Source of the DNA: a virus
Length of the DNA stretch: 52,679 bases
Virus record (IMG/VR): IMGVR_UViG_3300050821_001730
Location: 1-52,679 of that record
Reading direction: 5' to 3' (one strand)
Shown here: piece after piece, positions 17,834 through 26,682 of the stretch
How positions within the stretch are numbered: position 1 is the first letter of the stretch
Layout: each line of letters begins with the position of its first letter
Program-made: the position numbers and the translations under genes
The notes under the pieces: model-generated
Database searches by the model: none
Told to the model about the DNA's origin: nothing
The model's input: only the letters and a program-made list of their open reading frames with translations

Positions 17834-19612
17834 TCACCGAGGTGCTGGGTTGGAGGCGATGTAGGCTTGCATAGCTATTCCAGTAGCGTTCAGGTTGCTT
17901 ACGTTATTGAAGGGCGGAGCATCCGCAAGGTAGATGTTGTAGAAGGTCGTGCCGGTCTGGGAGCCGCCTACGTCGAACAGGTCGTAGAACATCACACTGG
18001 CTATGTTGTACTGGGCCTGCACAGCGAGCCATGCGCCCATCCAAGTGGTGGTGGTGGATGCATTGGTCGAGCCCGGAGTTAGGGAGGGGTTGTACTCGCT
18101 AATGACTATAGGCTTGCCATAGGCGTTGGAGATGTATTCTAGGAGGTTGAAGTTAGAGGTGCCGCCTCCCCCACTGTATTGGGTGGCGGGGCCAAGCATA
18201 GTGGCGTTACCATAGGCGTGCCATGCGGTGATGTCCCACTTGCAGGGCTGGAAGCCCGGGGTGCCGTTGATGTCGGTGCCAGTCCACAAGGCATCGCTCA
18301 ACCAGATGGATGCATTGGTGAAAGCATTCGATGCCACTTGGATGTTGGTGGCCCCGAGGGCAGCAGCGGCTGCGCGGACCCCATCAGTCGTCCCATTGCA
18401 GGCCCCACGGAAGATGGGGAAGAAGGCACCGCTAATGTAGTCAGCACTGTAGGTGCCTTGGACGAAGACACCGGGAGTGCGGATTTGAGTGGAGCCCCAC
18501 AAGGCCGCATCGAGTTCGTTGGCGCATTCAAATACCGTAATGCCATACGGGATAAGAGCCGTTGCGCACGTATAGGCTAGATTGTAGTTAGCTGTGTAGG
18601 CTGCGGACTCCGATGTGTAGGCAGTGTTGACAGCACTGTTCATGCCAGTGGTGGCCACTAGCACGTAGATTTGAATCCCTGTCCCGGCGAATGCCGTGGC
18701 TGTAGCTTGTATGGTTGAGGTAGAGGCAGTGCCATCCCAATCGAGACGAAGGATACCAAACCCCATGAACTGCATGCACTGCAAGGTGTCTGCCCCACTG
18801 ATGAGTTCATCAGGGTGGGAGTTCACTCCCCAGAATATCTTGCTCCCCGGAATCAAGGCCGGAGGGGTAGGCACCACAGGAGGGTTGTAGTAGGTGACGT
18901 TGAAGCCCGACAGGTTGATGCTATCGGCGTTGGTGGCGCATGTCCCCCACAGGACCACAAGGGAAGACTTAGTGGTGTCCATGGCCAAGGTCTGGAAGGC
19001 CGACGTAGACTGGCCCTCAGTAGAGAGCACGGACACTACTTGGGCATTTGTTGCCCCGGCGTTGCGGACACGGATAGTCCCTGTGGTGGAGACCTCAGTG
19101 GTGATGGTAAAGGTAGGGCCAACGATGACCCCGTTCCAAGTGACGTAGAAGGTCTTGGCCCCTGAGGTATTGGAAGTGGTGACGCTGAACTGGATATCCA
19201 TCTGCCCATTCACCCCAAGCGTATTTGCCGGAACACCGACTACTTGGAGTTGAGAGGGATAAGTGCCCGAGGAGACGGACTGGAGAGGGATGGTGGTGTT
19301 GACCCCACAAGTGCTCCCAGCACCGATCTGGATGGAGCCAGCGGTATTGATATTGTCATCGAGAATGATATCGGTGAACTGAGTGGTCAACAAACTACCG
19401 CCCGAGACACTGAGGGTGTAGTGGCCGTTGACGGCATAGAAGGAAAAATAGCCAGTACTACTGGTGGTCAGGGGGTTAGCCACAGGTGTTCCTGTGGTCG
19501 AGGAGTAGATAGTAGCAGTGGTTAGAGAAGGGTAGTTAAGGACCGTCACGGATGCCCCAACAGCCGGGGTGCCCGATGTGGTCAGGATAGTATTCTGGTA
19601 CTTCTGCATCAT
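17834..19612 (-). CDS. Tailspike with clan GH-A glycoside hydrolase domain
   Basis: 592 aa. Residues 1-90 form a beta-rich particle-binding-like domain (a carboxypeptidase-regulatory-like fold, GTPAVGASVTVLN), 90-245 a beta sandwich, and 255-590 a TIM-barrel hydrolase: WGVNSHPDE near the first strand, FECANELD with the N365-E366 acid/base pair, and PIVISEYNP with probable nucleophile E506. These are clan GH-A hallmarks (GH5/GH39-like; exact family unclear). Likely degrades surface polysaccharide during adsorption. ATG 19609 is an alternative start. Confidence 0.72.
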   Translation of the reverse strand: MMQKYQNTILTTSGTPAVGASVTVLNYPSLTTATIYSSTTGTPVANPLTTSSTGYFSFYAVNGHYTLSVSGGSLLTTQFTDIILDDNINTAGSIQIGAGSTCGVNTTIPLQSVSSGTYPSQLQVVGVPANTLGVNGQMDIQFSVTTSNTSGAKTFYVTWNGVIVGPTFTITTEVSTTGTIRVRNAGATNAQVVSVLSTEGQSTSAFQTLAMDTTKSSLVVLWGTCATNADSINLSGFNVTYYNPPVVPTPPALIPGSKIFWGVNSHPDELISGADTLQCMQFMGFGILRLDWDGTASTSTIQATATAFAGTGIQIYVLVATTGMNSAVNTAYTSESAAYTANYNLAYTCATALIPYGITVFECANELDAALWGSTQIRTPGVFVQGTYSADYISGAFFPIFRGACNGTTDGVRAAAAALGATNIQVASNAFTNASIWLSDALWTGTDINGTPGFQPCKWDITAWHAYGNATMLGPATQYSGGGGTSNFNLLEYISNAYGKPIVISEYNPSLTPGSTNASTTTTWMGAWLAVQAQYNIASVMFYDLFDVGGSQTGTTFYNIYLADAPPFNNVSNLNATGIAMQAYIASNPAPR

Positions 19613-19618
19613 CTACTC

Positions 19619-21802
19619 CTAAGGGGCCACTACCAAGAGGCCCATCATGATCTGGTTGCCTATCAGGGGGGCTATGGTGAAGCCGCTATAGTCCCACCTT
19701 CGGTCACTGGTGATGCCACGAGGCACATCCCACGATACATTACCGGCTGGATACGTCACAGCCGACACGGGCTCATGCTGCACTCCTGCATAGTCCCACC
19801 TTGGGTTGGACCTCAGCCCAAGCGGGGTGTCAGTAGAGCGACTACTAACAGTGCCTGAGTTATCTGCAATCTGTGGAGCATGCTGGATACCCGAGTAGTC
19901 CCATCTCTTATCGCTCTGCGTGGACCTTGGCACGTCGGTCGAGATGCTTGTGAAGCTGCCTGCGTTGTCGTGGGCCAGAGGCGAAGCCTGTATACCTGAG
20001 TAAACTGGGGTGAAGAGATTAAGGCCAAGAGGGGGAACAGCATGCGCACTAGTCCCTTGCCTCACATCTACAGTCCCACCACCCCCGATAAAGCCATTGC
20101 CCACATACACCAGAGGGAGCCAGCACGCAGTTCCTGCACCTATGTTATTGGCCGGTGGGGGAGAGCCTTGCGAGCCTTGGAAGTAGACGGGCGCATACAA
20201 GTCCTTCGCACCCCTCAGGGACAGTAGGCCCGATGGTGGGAGGTCAGTGCTCCGACTACCTTGGATTTGGACAGGATTCAGCAGAGGAGGCTGGAATGAA
20301 GACCATCCACTGTAGTCGAAGAGGACCTTGCCACGGGGCACGTCCACTACGGGCAGCGGTGCCTGAAACTCCGCGCGCTGGTAGCCAGCAGTGTGGAATT
20401 GGTAGGCGCTTACACTCCAAGTCCCCTTGGGCACATCAGTTGCCACCGATACCGGGGTGGGCTGAGTGTTGGGAGGAAGCGGACCAGACTGAGAACCCTG
20501 ATATGAGAACAGAGGGTTCCGAGTGAGAGGCAGGTCCGTCCAGAGCCCTGAGTGGGAAGGTTGAATCCCTAGGGGCTGAGGCTGGGCCTGCTGATCCTGA
20601 TACGCGGACCAATTATAGCGCCCTTTCGGCACCTCGGTCGAGGCCAAAGGCACTCGAAACTCGGCGGGCCTAGGCACAATCTGCCAGCCTTTGTAGTCCA
20701 CCTCGGCCTTGCGGCTCCCCCATGCAGCCTGAGGGATGTCGTAGACAAGGCTGGGCCTGTTGGTCGGCGCACCCTGAGGAGCCTTCGACCAGTCCTGATA
20801 CGAGGAGCCATTGAAGCGGCCAGCCGGTACAGGGGTCCACTGGTAACCCATCACCGTATTGGCCGACAAGGGGCTACTCTTCCACCCTCCATAGTCATAG
20901 CCTATCGGGGAAGCATCACCCTTCTGCCTCTGGTTCAGCCCCCCGGGAGGCAGCGAGGTAGAAATGAGGTTGTTGTAGCTGAGGACATTAGGGGTGTAGG
21001 TGATGCGGATTTGCCCCCCGCCTCCTGCCCCGCCCGCACCATTGGTCGTGAAGGCAGACTGACCCCCGCCACCTCCGCCCGGTAGGCCACCGGCTCCGCC
21101 CGGACCACCCCCCGTCCCAGCGTTGTCGGCAGCACCTCCTCCCCCACCACCACCCAGAACGTTGGAGCCTCCGGGGAACCCTGCCTCCTGCCCTGCTCCC
21201 TGAGTTGGGTTCTCTCCGTTGAGCCCTCCAGCACCCCCTAAGCCATTATCCCCATTCCCACCAATGCCCGGTTCGTGAGGGTCGGCCACCCCACCATTCC
21301 CACCAGCCGCACCTAGACCATCCGGTCCCGGGGCACCCGCCCCAGCACCAGCCCATCCATTGTTGGTGGTAGAAGCGGTTCCGCCTACTGACCCAGTAGT
21401 CTGAGTTGATCCAGTAGCTCCTGTAGTAGTGGCCGCAAGTCCCCCAGCCACAGTCCCTGAGGCAATCGAGGGTTGTCCCCCTCCACCACCATTAGCACTG
21501 ACCGTGCTGACGGATTGAGTAGCACCATTGAACCAAGTCGGACCACCGTTCCCCCCAGCAGTGTTGGTGGCCGCACCAGCGGTTCCCTGAGCACCAATAG
21601 AAATAGTGACGGAACCTGAAAGGCCCGTCACATTAGAGGACGCTGAGTAACCGCCTGAACCACCACCGGACGAAGCAACAGCGTTGGCAGTGAGAGCACC
21701 CCCACCACCTCCACCACCGCCCCAAGTCTCGATCTTGTTGACTGGTGTCCAGTCGCCGGGAATAGTAAAGGAGGTGCCACTCGTCAGTACGACGACTGTC
21801 AT
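19619..21802 (-). CDS. Glycine-rich fibre protein with WxYxG repeat array
   Basis: 727 aa. Residues 1-270 are extremely Gly-rich (long GGGG runs), ending in QIRITYTP, like the glycine-rich domains of phage fibre tips. Residues 270-727 carry about a dozen degenerate repeats of roughly 30-40 aa with the pattern W-x-Y-S-G-x-Q-x-x-P ... T-D-V-P-R-G (for example RWDYSGIQHAPQ, RWDYAGVQHEPV, FDYSGWSSFQPP). The repeat family is not one I can name. Position beside the tailspike suggests a fibre or capsid-surface appendage. Confidence 0.6.
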   Translation of the reverse strand: MTVVVLTSGTSFTIPGDWTPVNKIETWGGGGGGGGALTANAVASSGGGSGGYSASSNVTGLSGSVTISIGAQGTAGAATNTAGGNGGPTWFNGATQSVSTVSANGGGGGQPSIASGTVAGGLAATTTGATGSTQTTGSVGGTASTTNNGWAGAGAGAPGPDGLGAAGGNGGVADPHEPGIGGNGDNGLGGAGGLNGENPTQGAGQEAGFPGGSNVLGGGGGGGAADNAGTGGGPGGAGGLPGGGGGGQSAFTTNGAGGAGGGGQIRITYTPNVLSYNNLISTSLPPGGLNQRQKGDASPIGYDYGGWKSSPLSANTVMGYQWTPVPAGRFNGSSYQDWSKAPQGAPTNRPSLVYDIPQAAWGSRKAEVDYKGWQIVPRPAEFRVPLASTEVPKGRYNWSAYQDQQAQPQPLGIQPSHSGLWTDLPLTRNPLFSYQGSQSGPLPPNTQPTPVSVATDVPKGTWSVSAYQFHTAGYQRAEFQAPLPVVDVPRGKVLFDYSGWSSFQPPLLNPVQIQGSRSTDLPPSGLLSLRGAKDLYAPVYFQGSQGSPPPANNIGAGTACWLPLVYVGNGFIGGGGTVDVRQGTSAHAVPPLGLNLFTPVYSGIQASPLAHDNAGSFTSISTDVPRSTQSDKRWDYSGIQHAPQIADNSGTVSSRSTDTPLGLRSNPRWDYAGVQHEPVSAVTYPAGNVSWDVPRGITSDRRWDYSGFTIAPLIGNQIMMGLLVVAP

Positions 21803-21820
21803 GGTGACACCCCATACAGA

Positions 21821-22285
21821 TTAGAACGGCGATTCAACCCACACTACGGAGACAGTGAAGTTCGTCGAAGGCGCAAGGGAGGCGCGAATCGAGAAGCCCA
21901 AGGCTGCGGCTATGCCACCGATGGCATACAGTTCCTCACCGGGCCGAGCGACCCAACGATAGATGCCGCCGTTCCCATTGACCGCCAGAGGCACAATGAT
22001 CACCCCCACGGTAGGTTGGGTGGACCAAGTGGTAGACACCGTTGAGCCCGAGGCTGGGGCATAAGCAGGGTTGAACTTCGATGGGGTGATAGCACCACCC
22101 CCCGTAGTACCTGCCGTGGTGATGTTGTAGATGTTGATCTGGGCGGCTGAGGAGGCTGTACCGCACCCTGCCACCGTGAACTCAACAATCTGGATGATCG
22201 TGCTTGCTGCGGGCACGATGGTCATGATGTCGTTAGCGGTCGAAGAGATCGACGTGTTCGACACTGTTGCAGAATAAATAGACAC
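21821..22285 (-). CDS. Virion surface protein candidate
   Basis: 154 aa, beta-rich, Thr/Ser/Ala-rich with no charge clusters; ends WVESPF. Contains GIYRWVARPGEELYAIGG. It resembles the short jelly-roll decoration or fibre proteins in the same block (22295-23988), but no family is recognised. Structural role inferred from position between capsid and tail genes. Confidence 0.5.
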   Translation of the reverse strand: MSIYSATVSNTSISSTANDIMTIVPAASTIIQIVEFTVAGCGTASSAAQINIYNITTAGTTGGGAITPSKFNPAYAPASGSTVSTTWSTQPTVGVIIVPLAVNGNGGIYRWVARPGEELYAIGGIAAALGFSIRASLAPSTNFTVSVVWVESPF

Positions 22286-22294
22286 GACACACTC

Positions 22295-22618
22295 CTAAAC
22301 GTTGTTTGGACACCACACTACTTGTACACCTGTACCTGCGCCCGCCGTCATGTTGATTTGGAGGGCTTCGCCAATAGCGGTCTGGAACCAGCCCACCTCG
22401 CTAAAGGGCATTACGAAGCCCCCATTAGCGGCTAGGGGCATCGAGGCCGAGATTGGACCAGCTACGCTGCTGGCAAAGTTAACTGTGTTGGTTGCGCTAG
22501 TGATGACGCAACATTGCAAGACCACAATCCTTTGCCCCGCTTGGATAGGCACCACCGTAGTGAGGCCACTCGCGGCGGGGTTGGCAAAGGAGTACTGGAC
22601 TTGTAGATTGTTAGCCAC
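22295..22618 (-). CDS. Small virion protein, GTG start
   Basis: 107 aa starting at GTG 22618, which overlaps the stop of the 57-aa gene by 8 bases. Beta-rich sequence with IQAGQRIVVLQCCVITSAT and a C-terminal VQVVWCPNNV, resembling receptor- or capsid-binding beta-sandwich proteins of podoviruses. No recognised family. Confidence 0.5.
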   Translation of the reverse strand: MANNLQVQYSFANPAASGLTTVVPIQAGQRIVVLQCCVITSATNTVNFASSVAGPISASMPLAANGGFVMPFSEVGWFQTAIGEALQINMTAGAGTGVQVVWCPNNV

Positions 22619-22784
22619 CGAATTTCTCTAGTTGCTTAGGCTCGCCCACATGGACGCGCATGGTGGGGCTCACGGCCATGACGCTGCCGTCAGGGAACAC
22701 CTTCTCGACTGTCAGCTTGATGCCCTTCCATAGCACCTTGTCGCCCACCATGTGGAACTGGGCTACTACTTTAGATGTTGGCAT
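22611..22784 (-). CDS. 57-aa SH3-like small protein
   Basis: A small gene of 57 codons: ATG at 22784 overlaps the stop region of the upstream gene (ATG...TAA within 14 bases) and it ends at TAA 22611-22613, overlapping the next GTG start. The product contains HMVGDKVLWKGIKLTVEK then FPDGSVMAVSP, a short five-strand KOW/SH3-barrel-like pattern. Tight overlaps on both sides support it being real. Role unknown; perhaps a connector or decoration piece. Confidence 0.62.
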   Translation of the reverse strand: MPTSKVVAQFHMVGDKVLWKGIKLTVEKVFPDGSVMAVSPTMRVHVGEPKQLEKFGG

Positions 22785-23202
22785 GGTACTTGACCGTGTG
22801 GATGACTAAGGTTATGGAGGCGTCGGTTGGGAAGGCGGCTAAGCTAGTGACTCCTTGGAGGGAGATAGAGCCGGTTACACCGGCACCGGCGTTGTTCTGG
22901 AAGCCCCCCCACATCTTGGCCTCAATCTTACCCCTGCCGAAGAGTTCAGTGATGGCCACTGGGGTAGTGGCGTCCCACGACAGGATGCAGATAAGGCCGT
23001 CAGTGATGGCGTAGTCTATGTGGTCGATTCGAAGGAGGGTGGGAGCAGGGCTACCACTCATCCCCGGATTAACCCCCGAGAGGGACGAGGCCACAATGAT
23101 GTCGGTTGGCCCGAACGCCACAGTCACGTCCCCCGTCACCTTGAAGACGGAATTGCGAGGCCCGTCGATCAAAGTCTGTGTCGCGATTGCGTACGTGGCC
23201 AT
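22771..23202 (-). CDS. Virion protein, beta-rich
   Basis: 143 aa. Contains VFKVTGDVTVAFGPTDII and a hydrophobic beta region (DYAITDGLICILSWDA). Similar in composition to its neighbours; one of four consecutive small beta proteins downstream of the capsid gene, which probably decorate the head or form head fibres. Confidence 0.52.
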   Translation of the reverse strand: MATYAIATQTLIDGPRNSVFKVTGDVTVAFGPTDIIVASSLSGVNPGMSGSPAPTLLRIDHIDYAITDGLICILSWDATTPVAITELFGRGKIEAKMWGGFQNNAGAGVTGSISLQGVTSLAAFPTDASITLVIHTVKYHANI

Positions 23203-23205
23203 GGC

Positions 23206-23988
23206 TTACCGCTCCTTCTGGGCTTGGAACAGGTCCAGAGTCATCACCGTGGTCGAGGTGCCACTGGTGTTGATGGCGATGGTTGGGTTCAGGTTGGCGG
23301 TCGTCAGGGTAGGGCCGATGATACGGGCTACAGCTCCAGCATTGAGGGGGCCATTGGCAACATCACCGATCTGGGACTGGGGAATGTAGCCGATCAACTG
23401 GGTATCGAGGAAGGCCAGAACGTCGCCCAAGCGGGTGATGTAGAAGCCCACGTCGATATTGGCATTGGCGGCAAAGGTCCATGCGGCAGTGGGGATGGTC
23501 ACAGACGTAAGCACTGAGCCAATCATGCTGTTGATCGTCCACACTCCTGCGCCGGTCATGGACAGGTAGACCCCATCTGTGACTGTGGCAGGGGTTGCTG
23601 TGGTCTGGATCAAGCCGATGATTACTGAGCTAATGGCCGTCAGTTGGTTCAAGCGGAACCGGGCCTCGAAGAACACCTTCTTGGGCTGAGTGTTGATCGT
23701 GTAGTCGGCGAACGGCCTTTGCAAGGAGACCACTGAGGCAGTAGTGCCCGCACTCATGGTGATCAGGCCACCGTCACCCGCGATGCCCACTATGGCTGCG
23801 CCCGTACCCGTGGTGGTAGCGGTGTAATCGGTAGACCGGTAAGGCATGAAGTCATCACTGTCCAAGTGATAGGACATGGGGTTGCCGTAGCCTGAGTCGG
23901 CCAAGGGCATCCATACGCCATCGACAGTGCTGCCAGCAGCATTTCGAATTGGGGGTTGCGAGGCAACCAGAGTTACACCAGCAGTCAT
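23206..23988 (-). CDS. Head fibre/decoration protein candidate
   Basis: 260 aa. The middle region (RPFADYTINTQPKKVFFEAR, then LTAISSVIIGLIQTTATPA) has a concanavalin-like/jelly-roll strand pattern used by carbohydrate-binding decoration proteins. No signal peptide. First of the block of small surface proteins after the lysine-rich peptides. Confidence 0.52.
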   Translation of the reverse strand: MTAGVTLVASQPPIRNAAGSTVDGVWMPLADSGYGNPMSYHLDSDDFMPYRSTDYTATTTGTGAAIVGIAGDGGLITMSAGTTASVVSLQRPFADYTINTQPKKVFFEARFRLNQLTAISSVIIGLIQTTATPATVTDGVYLSMTGAGVWTINSMIGSVLTSVTIPTAAWTFAANANIDVGFYITRLGDVLAFLDTQLIGYIPQSQIGDVANGPLNAGAVARIIGPTLTTANLNPTIAINTSGTSTTVMTLDLFQAQKER

Positions 23989-23997
23989 GATTGCTCC

Positions 23998-24201
23998 TTA
24001 AATGGGGGTCTTGCCGGATTTGAAGGGATGAGCGAGGGTCTTCGCCCCCAGACCCGGGTCAGTGTGGGTGCGAGGGTTCGGAACCATAGCCCGAGGCACA
24101 TCCGCAGGGGGGACCGAAATACCCTTTCTTTGCATCTCTTCCTTGTAGGACTCCTGATGTGGTCCTCCAACGGAAGTACTCTTGTGTCCATGGCCGGGCA
24201 T
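23998..24201 (-). CDS. Small basic protein of the head cluster
   Basis: 67 aa (MPGHGHKSTSVGGPHQES...). The ATG overlaps the stop of the preceding 55-aa gene (TAATG). Hydrophilic and probably disordered, ending HPFKSGKTPI. Third of a run of three very small basic genes between the major capsid and decoration genes. Function unknown. Confidence 0.55.
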   Translation of the reverse strand: MPGHGHKSTSVGGPHQESYKEEMQRKGISVPPADVPRAMVPNPRTHTDPGLGAKTLAHPFKSGKTPI

Positions 24202-24368
24202 TATCGTCCCCTCGATTTACGGGCAGTAGATAAAGCAACGGCCACCGCTTGTTTGTTTGCAGTGGCCTTGCCGAACTTCTTCGCTGTGTGGGAGAAGGTC
24301 TTGCCCTTGTGGAATTCAGAGATGTTGGAAGAGATAGTCTTCTTCGATTTCCCTTTCTTCAGTGGCAT
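24201..24368 (-). CDS. DUF6496-like lysine-rich small protein
   Basis: 55 aa, from ATG 24368 with an AGGAG upstream. Begins MPLKKGKSKKTISSNI and contains KKFGKATANKQAVAVALSTAR, which I recognise as the pattern of the DUF6496 family, small proteins usually found next to phage structural genes. Strongly basic, so may bind DNA or an acidic partner in the capsid. Confidence 0.68.
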   Translation of the reverse strand: MPLKKGKSKKTISSNISEFHKGKTFSHTAKKFGKATANKQAVAVALSTARKSRGR

Positions 24369-24377
24369 GACCTACTC

Positions 24378-24515
24378 CTACTTGGACTTTACGGGACCCA
24401 CCCGCATGCGGGGGATGCCGACTGGTTTAGTTGCCGTCTTCACTTTGCCAGACGCCGCCTTCCCCATAGCCTTCATCGGTTTCCCCGTCTTGATCTTCGG
24501 GACTTTCATCTTCAC
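24378..24515 (-). CDS. 45-aa highly basic head peptide
   Basis: Starts at GTG 24515, 7 bases after AGGAG, and ends at TAG 24378-24380. The 45-residue product is about one quarter lysine (KMKVPKIKTGKPMKAMGKAA) with no acidic residues. It follows the major capsid gene by 11 bases. A DNA-condensing or capsid-lining role is plausible; no family known to me. Confidence 0.6.
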   Translation of the reverse strand: MKMKVPKIKTGKPMKAMGKAASGKVKTATKPVGIPRMRVGPVKSK

Positions 24516-24526
24516 GAGGGTTCTCC

Positions 24527-25456
24527 TTACGGGCCGTTGGAGCCGAAGAGGCCCCTTGGGTCGGTCCAGAAGAAAGAATACCGTTCGCGAGATTTCGCTT
24601 TCGCGTTACCCGTGTCAAAGTCGTTATCCTGTTCGAAGGTAATGCCGACACGCTGATACATCTTCATCCCATCCGGACAGTTCGTACGGAGGAACCATGC
24701 GTGAGGGGAGGTGAAGTAGTGGTTGACGTGGATGCCACCGGGGATAGTGCCTTCGGCCTTGATGACGTTGATGTCGTTGTTGGCCGTGCCGGACTGGAAC
24801 ACAGACTTCATGATCCGATTGGCGTTGAACCACTCCTGACGAGGGACAAGGAGGGACTGGGGCATGATGTTGATCAGGTTGCCCACGTCATCCGTTGCGC
24901 CCATGATCTGGATGATCAGGTCTTCCAGAGAAGCTTCGGAGAGGTCCGCACCAACGGCGAGCATGTTGGAGAACGTGCCACCAGAGGTGTTGGGGTGCGC
25001 CGTGTTCAACAGGCTCACAGTGTCGCCACCTTGGAACTGGGTAGCAGCATTGAAAGCGTTGTTGTAGATGTTCGCGGCGACGTTCTCCTTGGTCTGGCGG
25101 AACGAGAACGCTAGGGACGCGGACCTGCGCTTCGAGACCTTCTCGTACAGGTTGTCCTCCAACTCTTCTTGGGTCACGATGTACCCGAGGGAGTAGGCGA
25201 GGTGGGTGTAGCGGGTGATGAAGCCTTGCACTTCCGCTTGATACACAGTACCAGCACCTTCGGGCTTCACCGATGCTAGGCCAAACCCGATCACTTGGAC
25301 ATCTTCCTCATAGTTCATGTGGGAAGTGTCTTGCATGAAGAGGTGCGGCCATTCCTCTTGGTGCTCCGCATAAGTGCGTCCCCACCAAGCTTTGATACCG
25401 GGCCAGAGCGCCTTTGGATGGGCGCCTGTGGTGATAATACCGCCAATTCCGGGCAT
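24527..25456 (-). CDS. Major capsid protein
   Basis: 309 aa. Matches the capsid family common in podoviruses: HLFMQDTSHMNYEEDVQVIG, then TRYTHLAYSLGYIVTQEELED, LAFSFRQTKENVAANIYNNA, VPRQEWFNANRIMKS and the C-terminal RYSFFWTDPRG. HK97 fold inferred from the family. Genomic position after scaffold and minor head genes is as expected. High confidence from several conserved blocks in order. Confidence 0.88.
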   Translation of the reverse strand: MPGIGGIITTGAHPKALWPGIKAWWGRTYAEHQEEWPHLFMQDTSHMNYEEDVQVIGFGLASVKPEGAGTVYQAEVQGFITRYTHLAYSLGYIVTQEELEDNLYEKVSKRRSASLAFSFRQTKENVAANIYNNAFNAATQFQGGDTVSLLNTAHPNTSGGTFSNMLAVGADLSEASLEDLIIQIMGATDDVGNLINIMPQSLLVPRQEWFNANRIMKSVFQSGTANNDINVIKAEGTIPGGIHVNHYFTSPHAWFLRTNCPDGMKMYQRVGITFEQDNDFDTGNAKAKSRERYSFFWTDPRGLFGSNGP

Positions 25457-25468
25457 GACAGTCTCCTA

Positions 25469-26149
25469 TTATTGGCCAGTAGTGCCAGTTGCGGCTTGAT
25501 AGACGTGCGTGTTGAAGCGCACGAGTAGGGGCATGTTCACGCCAAAGGCGACGTTCACACGGTAGGGGATCGACACGATCTTGAGAGGGGCCGTGTTGGT
25601 CGTGACCAACGTGTCTACCACCGTCGCCGATACAGGACCATTGACGGTCGCAGGGGCGGTTGGGAGGAAGGTGGCATTGCTGCCCACAGTGTTGGCTGCG
25701 GTGCAGTTCAGGGCGGCAGAGCCTTGAATCTCGAAGATCAGGCCGGGGTCGTCAGCAATCCAGACATAGTAGTCGTGCAGCTTGGTGGCTGGCACGTACA
25801 TGATGTTCAGGTTGACGTTCTGGCCTTGGGTGTTGCCTACCCCTACACCAGCAGGGGAGACTTGGATGCCGACGATTGGGCCTACGAAGGCACCAACCCC
25901 AGAGGTGGACTGGCCATAGGCCGTCACCGAGGTGGCGAGGGTAAAGCCAGTGACGTTGGGGACGCCGTTGGTGTCAGCCCCCACGGTTGAGCCGTTGGCC
26001 GTAGCCATGACAATCTGCATGATATCGCCAATGTAGTAGGCGATAGTGTCAGTGGATTGGATATGGTAAAGGTTCGCTTTACCTGTCCATGGATTGCCGT
26101 CCCCGGTCTGAACCGGGTTCAACCCATGAGGAGCAGCCGGGTTAGCCAT
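25469..26149 (-). CDS. Head protein, capsid-associated
   Basis: 226 aa (MANPAAPHGLNPVQ...). Start AAPHGLNPV, middle GVGVGNTQGQNVNLNIMYVP and end PLLVRFNTHVY are typical of the beta-rich protein encoded directly upstream of this capsid type. Probably a minor capsid or stabilisation protein. Not an enzyme as far as can be seen. Confidence 0.62.
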   Translation of the reverse strand: MANPAAPHGLNPVQTGDGNPWTGKANLYHIQSTDTIAYYIGDIMQIVMATANGSTVGADTNGVPNVTGFTLATSVTAYGQSTSGVGAFVGPIVGIQVSPAGVGVGNTQGQNVNLNIMYVPATKLHDYYVWIADDPGLIFEIQGSAALNCTAANTVGSNATFLPTAPATVNGPVSATVVDTLVTTNTAPLKIVSIPYRVNVAFGVNMPLLVRFNTHVYQAATGTTGQ

Positions 26150-26160
26150 TTAAGACTCCA

Positions 26161-26682
26161 TCAACGAGATCGAGATTGGTAAGAGATGCCCTCGCGGGGC
26201 GAGTAGCCGTTCTCTACCGAAGTCACATTCCCCGAACGGATGGCCCTGTCGATGGCGTCGTTCCTCTTCTGATAGAAGGCCATGTTCTCTGCATGCCACT
26301 CCTTGCGGATTTTCATGAGAAAAGCATGGATAGGATCGCCACGATCAGTGTGACCAACCACTCGGCTAACTTTATCGGCGGTCATCTCTTGAGCGGAGAT
26401 GCGCAGATGGACTTCCTCAACTTCGTCTGGATGGACAAACTCGTAGCCGTTGGCCAGCGCCTCTTGGACCCTTCCGTCCATGTCGTTGCGCCAGTGCGGG
26501 TGGTAACCCGAGGCTATGAGTTTGGAGCAGTCTACACCAAGTTTTGAGCCTCCGCCAATCATTCTTCGACGGGGGAGAGAATCTTGGCCCATTGACTGGA
26601 GAGAACTCTCCTTCTCAATTGGGGCCAGATCATCCTTCACTGCTCTACGAGAAGGCAGAGGTGTGTCGTTGCCATGGGACAT
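26161..26682 (-). CDS. Conserved phage head-cluster protein
   Basis: 173 aa, hydrophilic and mostly helical, with YHPHWRNDMDGRVQEALANG and EVHLRISAQEMTADKVSRVV. I recall similar proteins in this exact slot between scaffold and capsid genes of podoviruses. Overlaps the scaffold-like stop by one base. Function unknown; may be an assembly factor. Confidence 0.55.
   Translation of the reverse strand: MSHGNDTPLPSRRAVKDDLAPIEKESSLQSMGQDSLPRRRMIGGGSKLGVDCSKLIASGYHPHWRNDMDGRVQEALANGYEFVHPDEVEEVHLRISAQEMTADKVSRVVGHTDRGDPIHAFLMKIRKEWHAENMAFYQKRNDAIDRAIRSGNVTSVENGYSPREGISYQSRSR

Noticed and set aside
17360-18082. 240-codon plus-strand ORF
   Set aside because: Lies antisense across two convincing tail genes; Val/Gly/His-rich with no recognisable fold.
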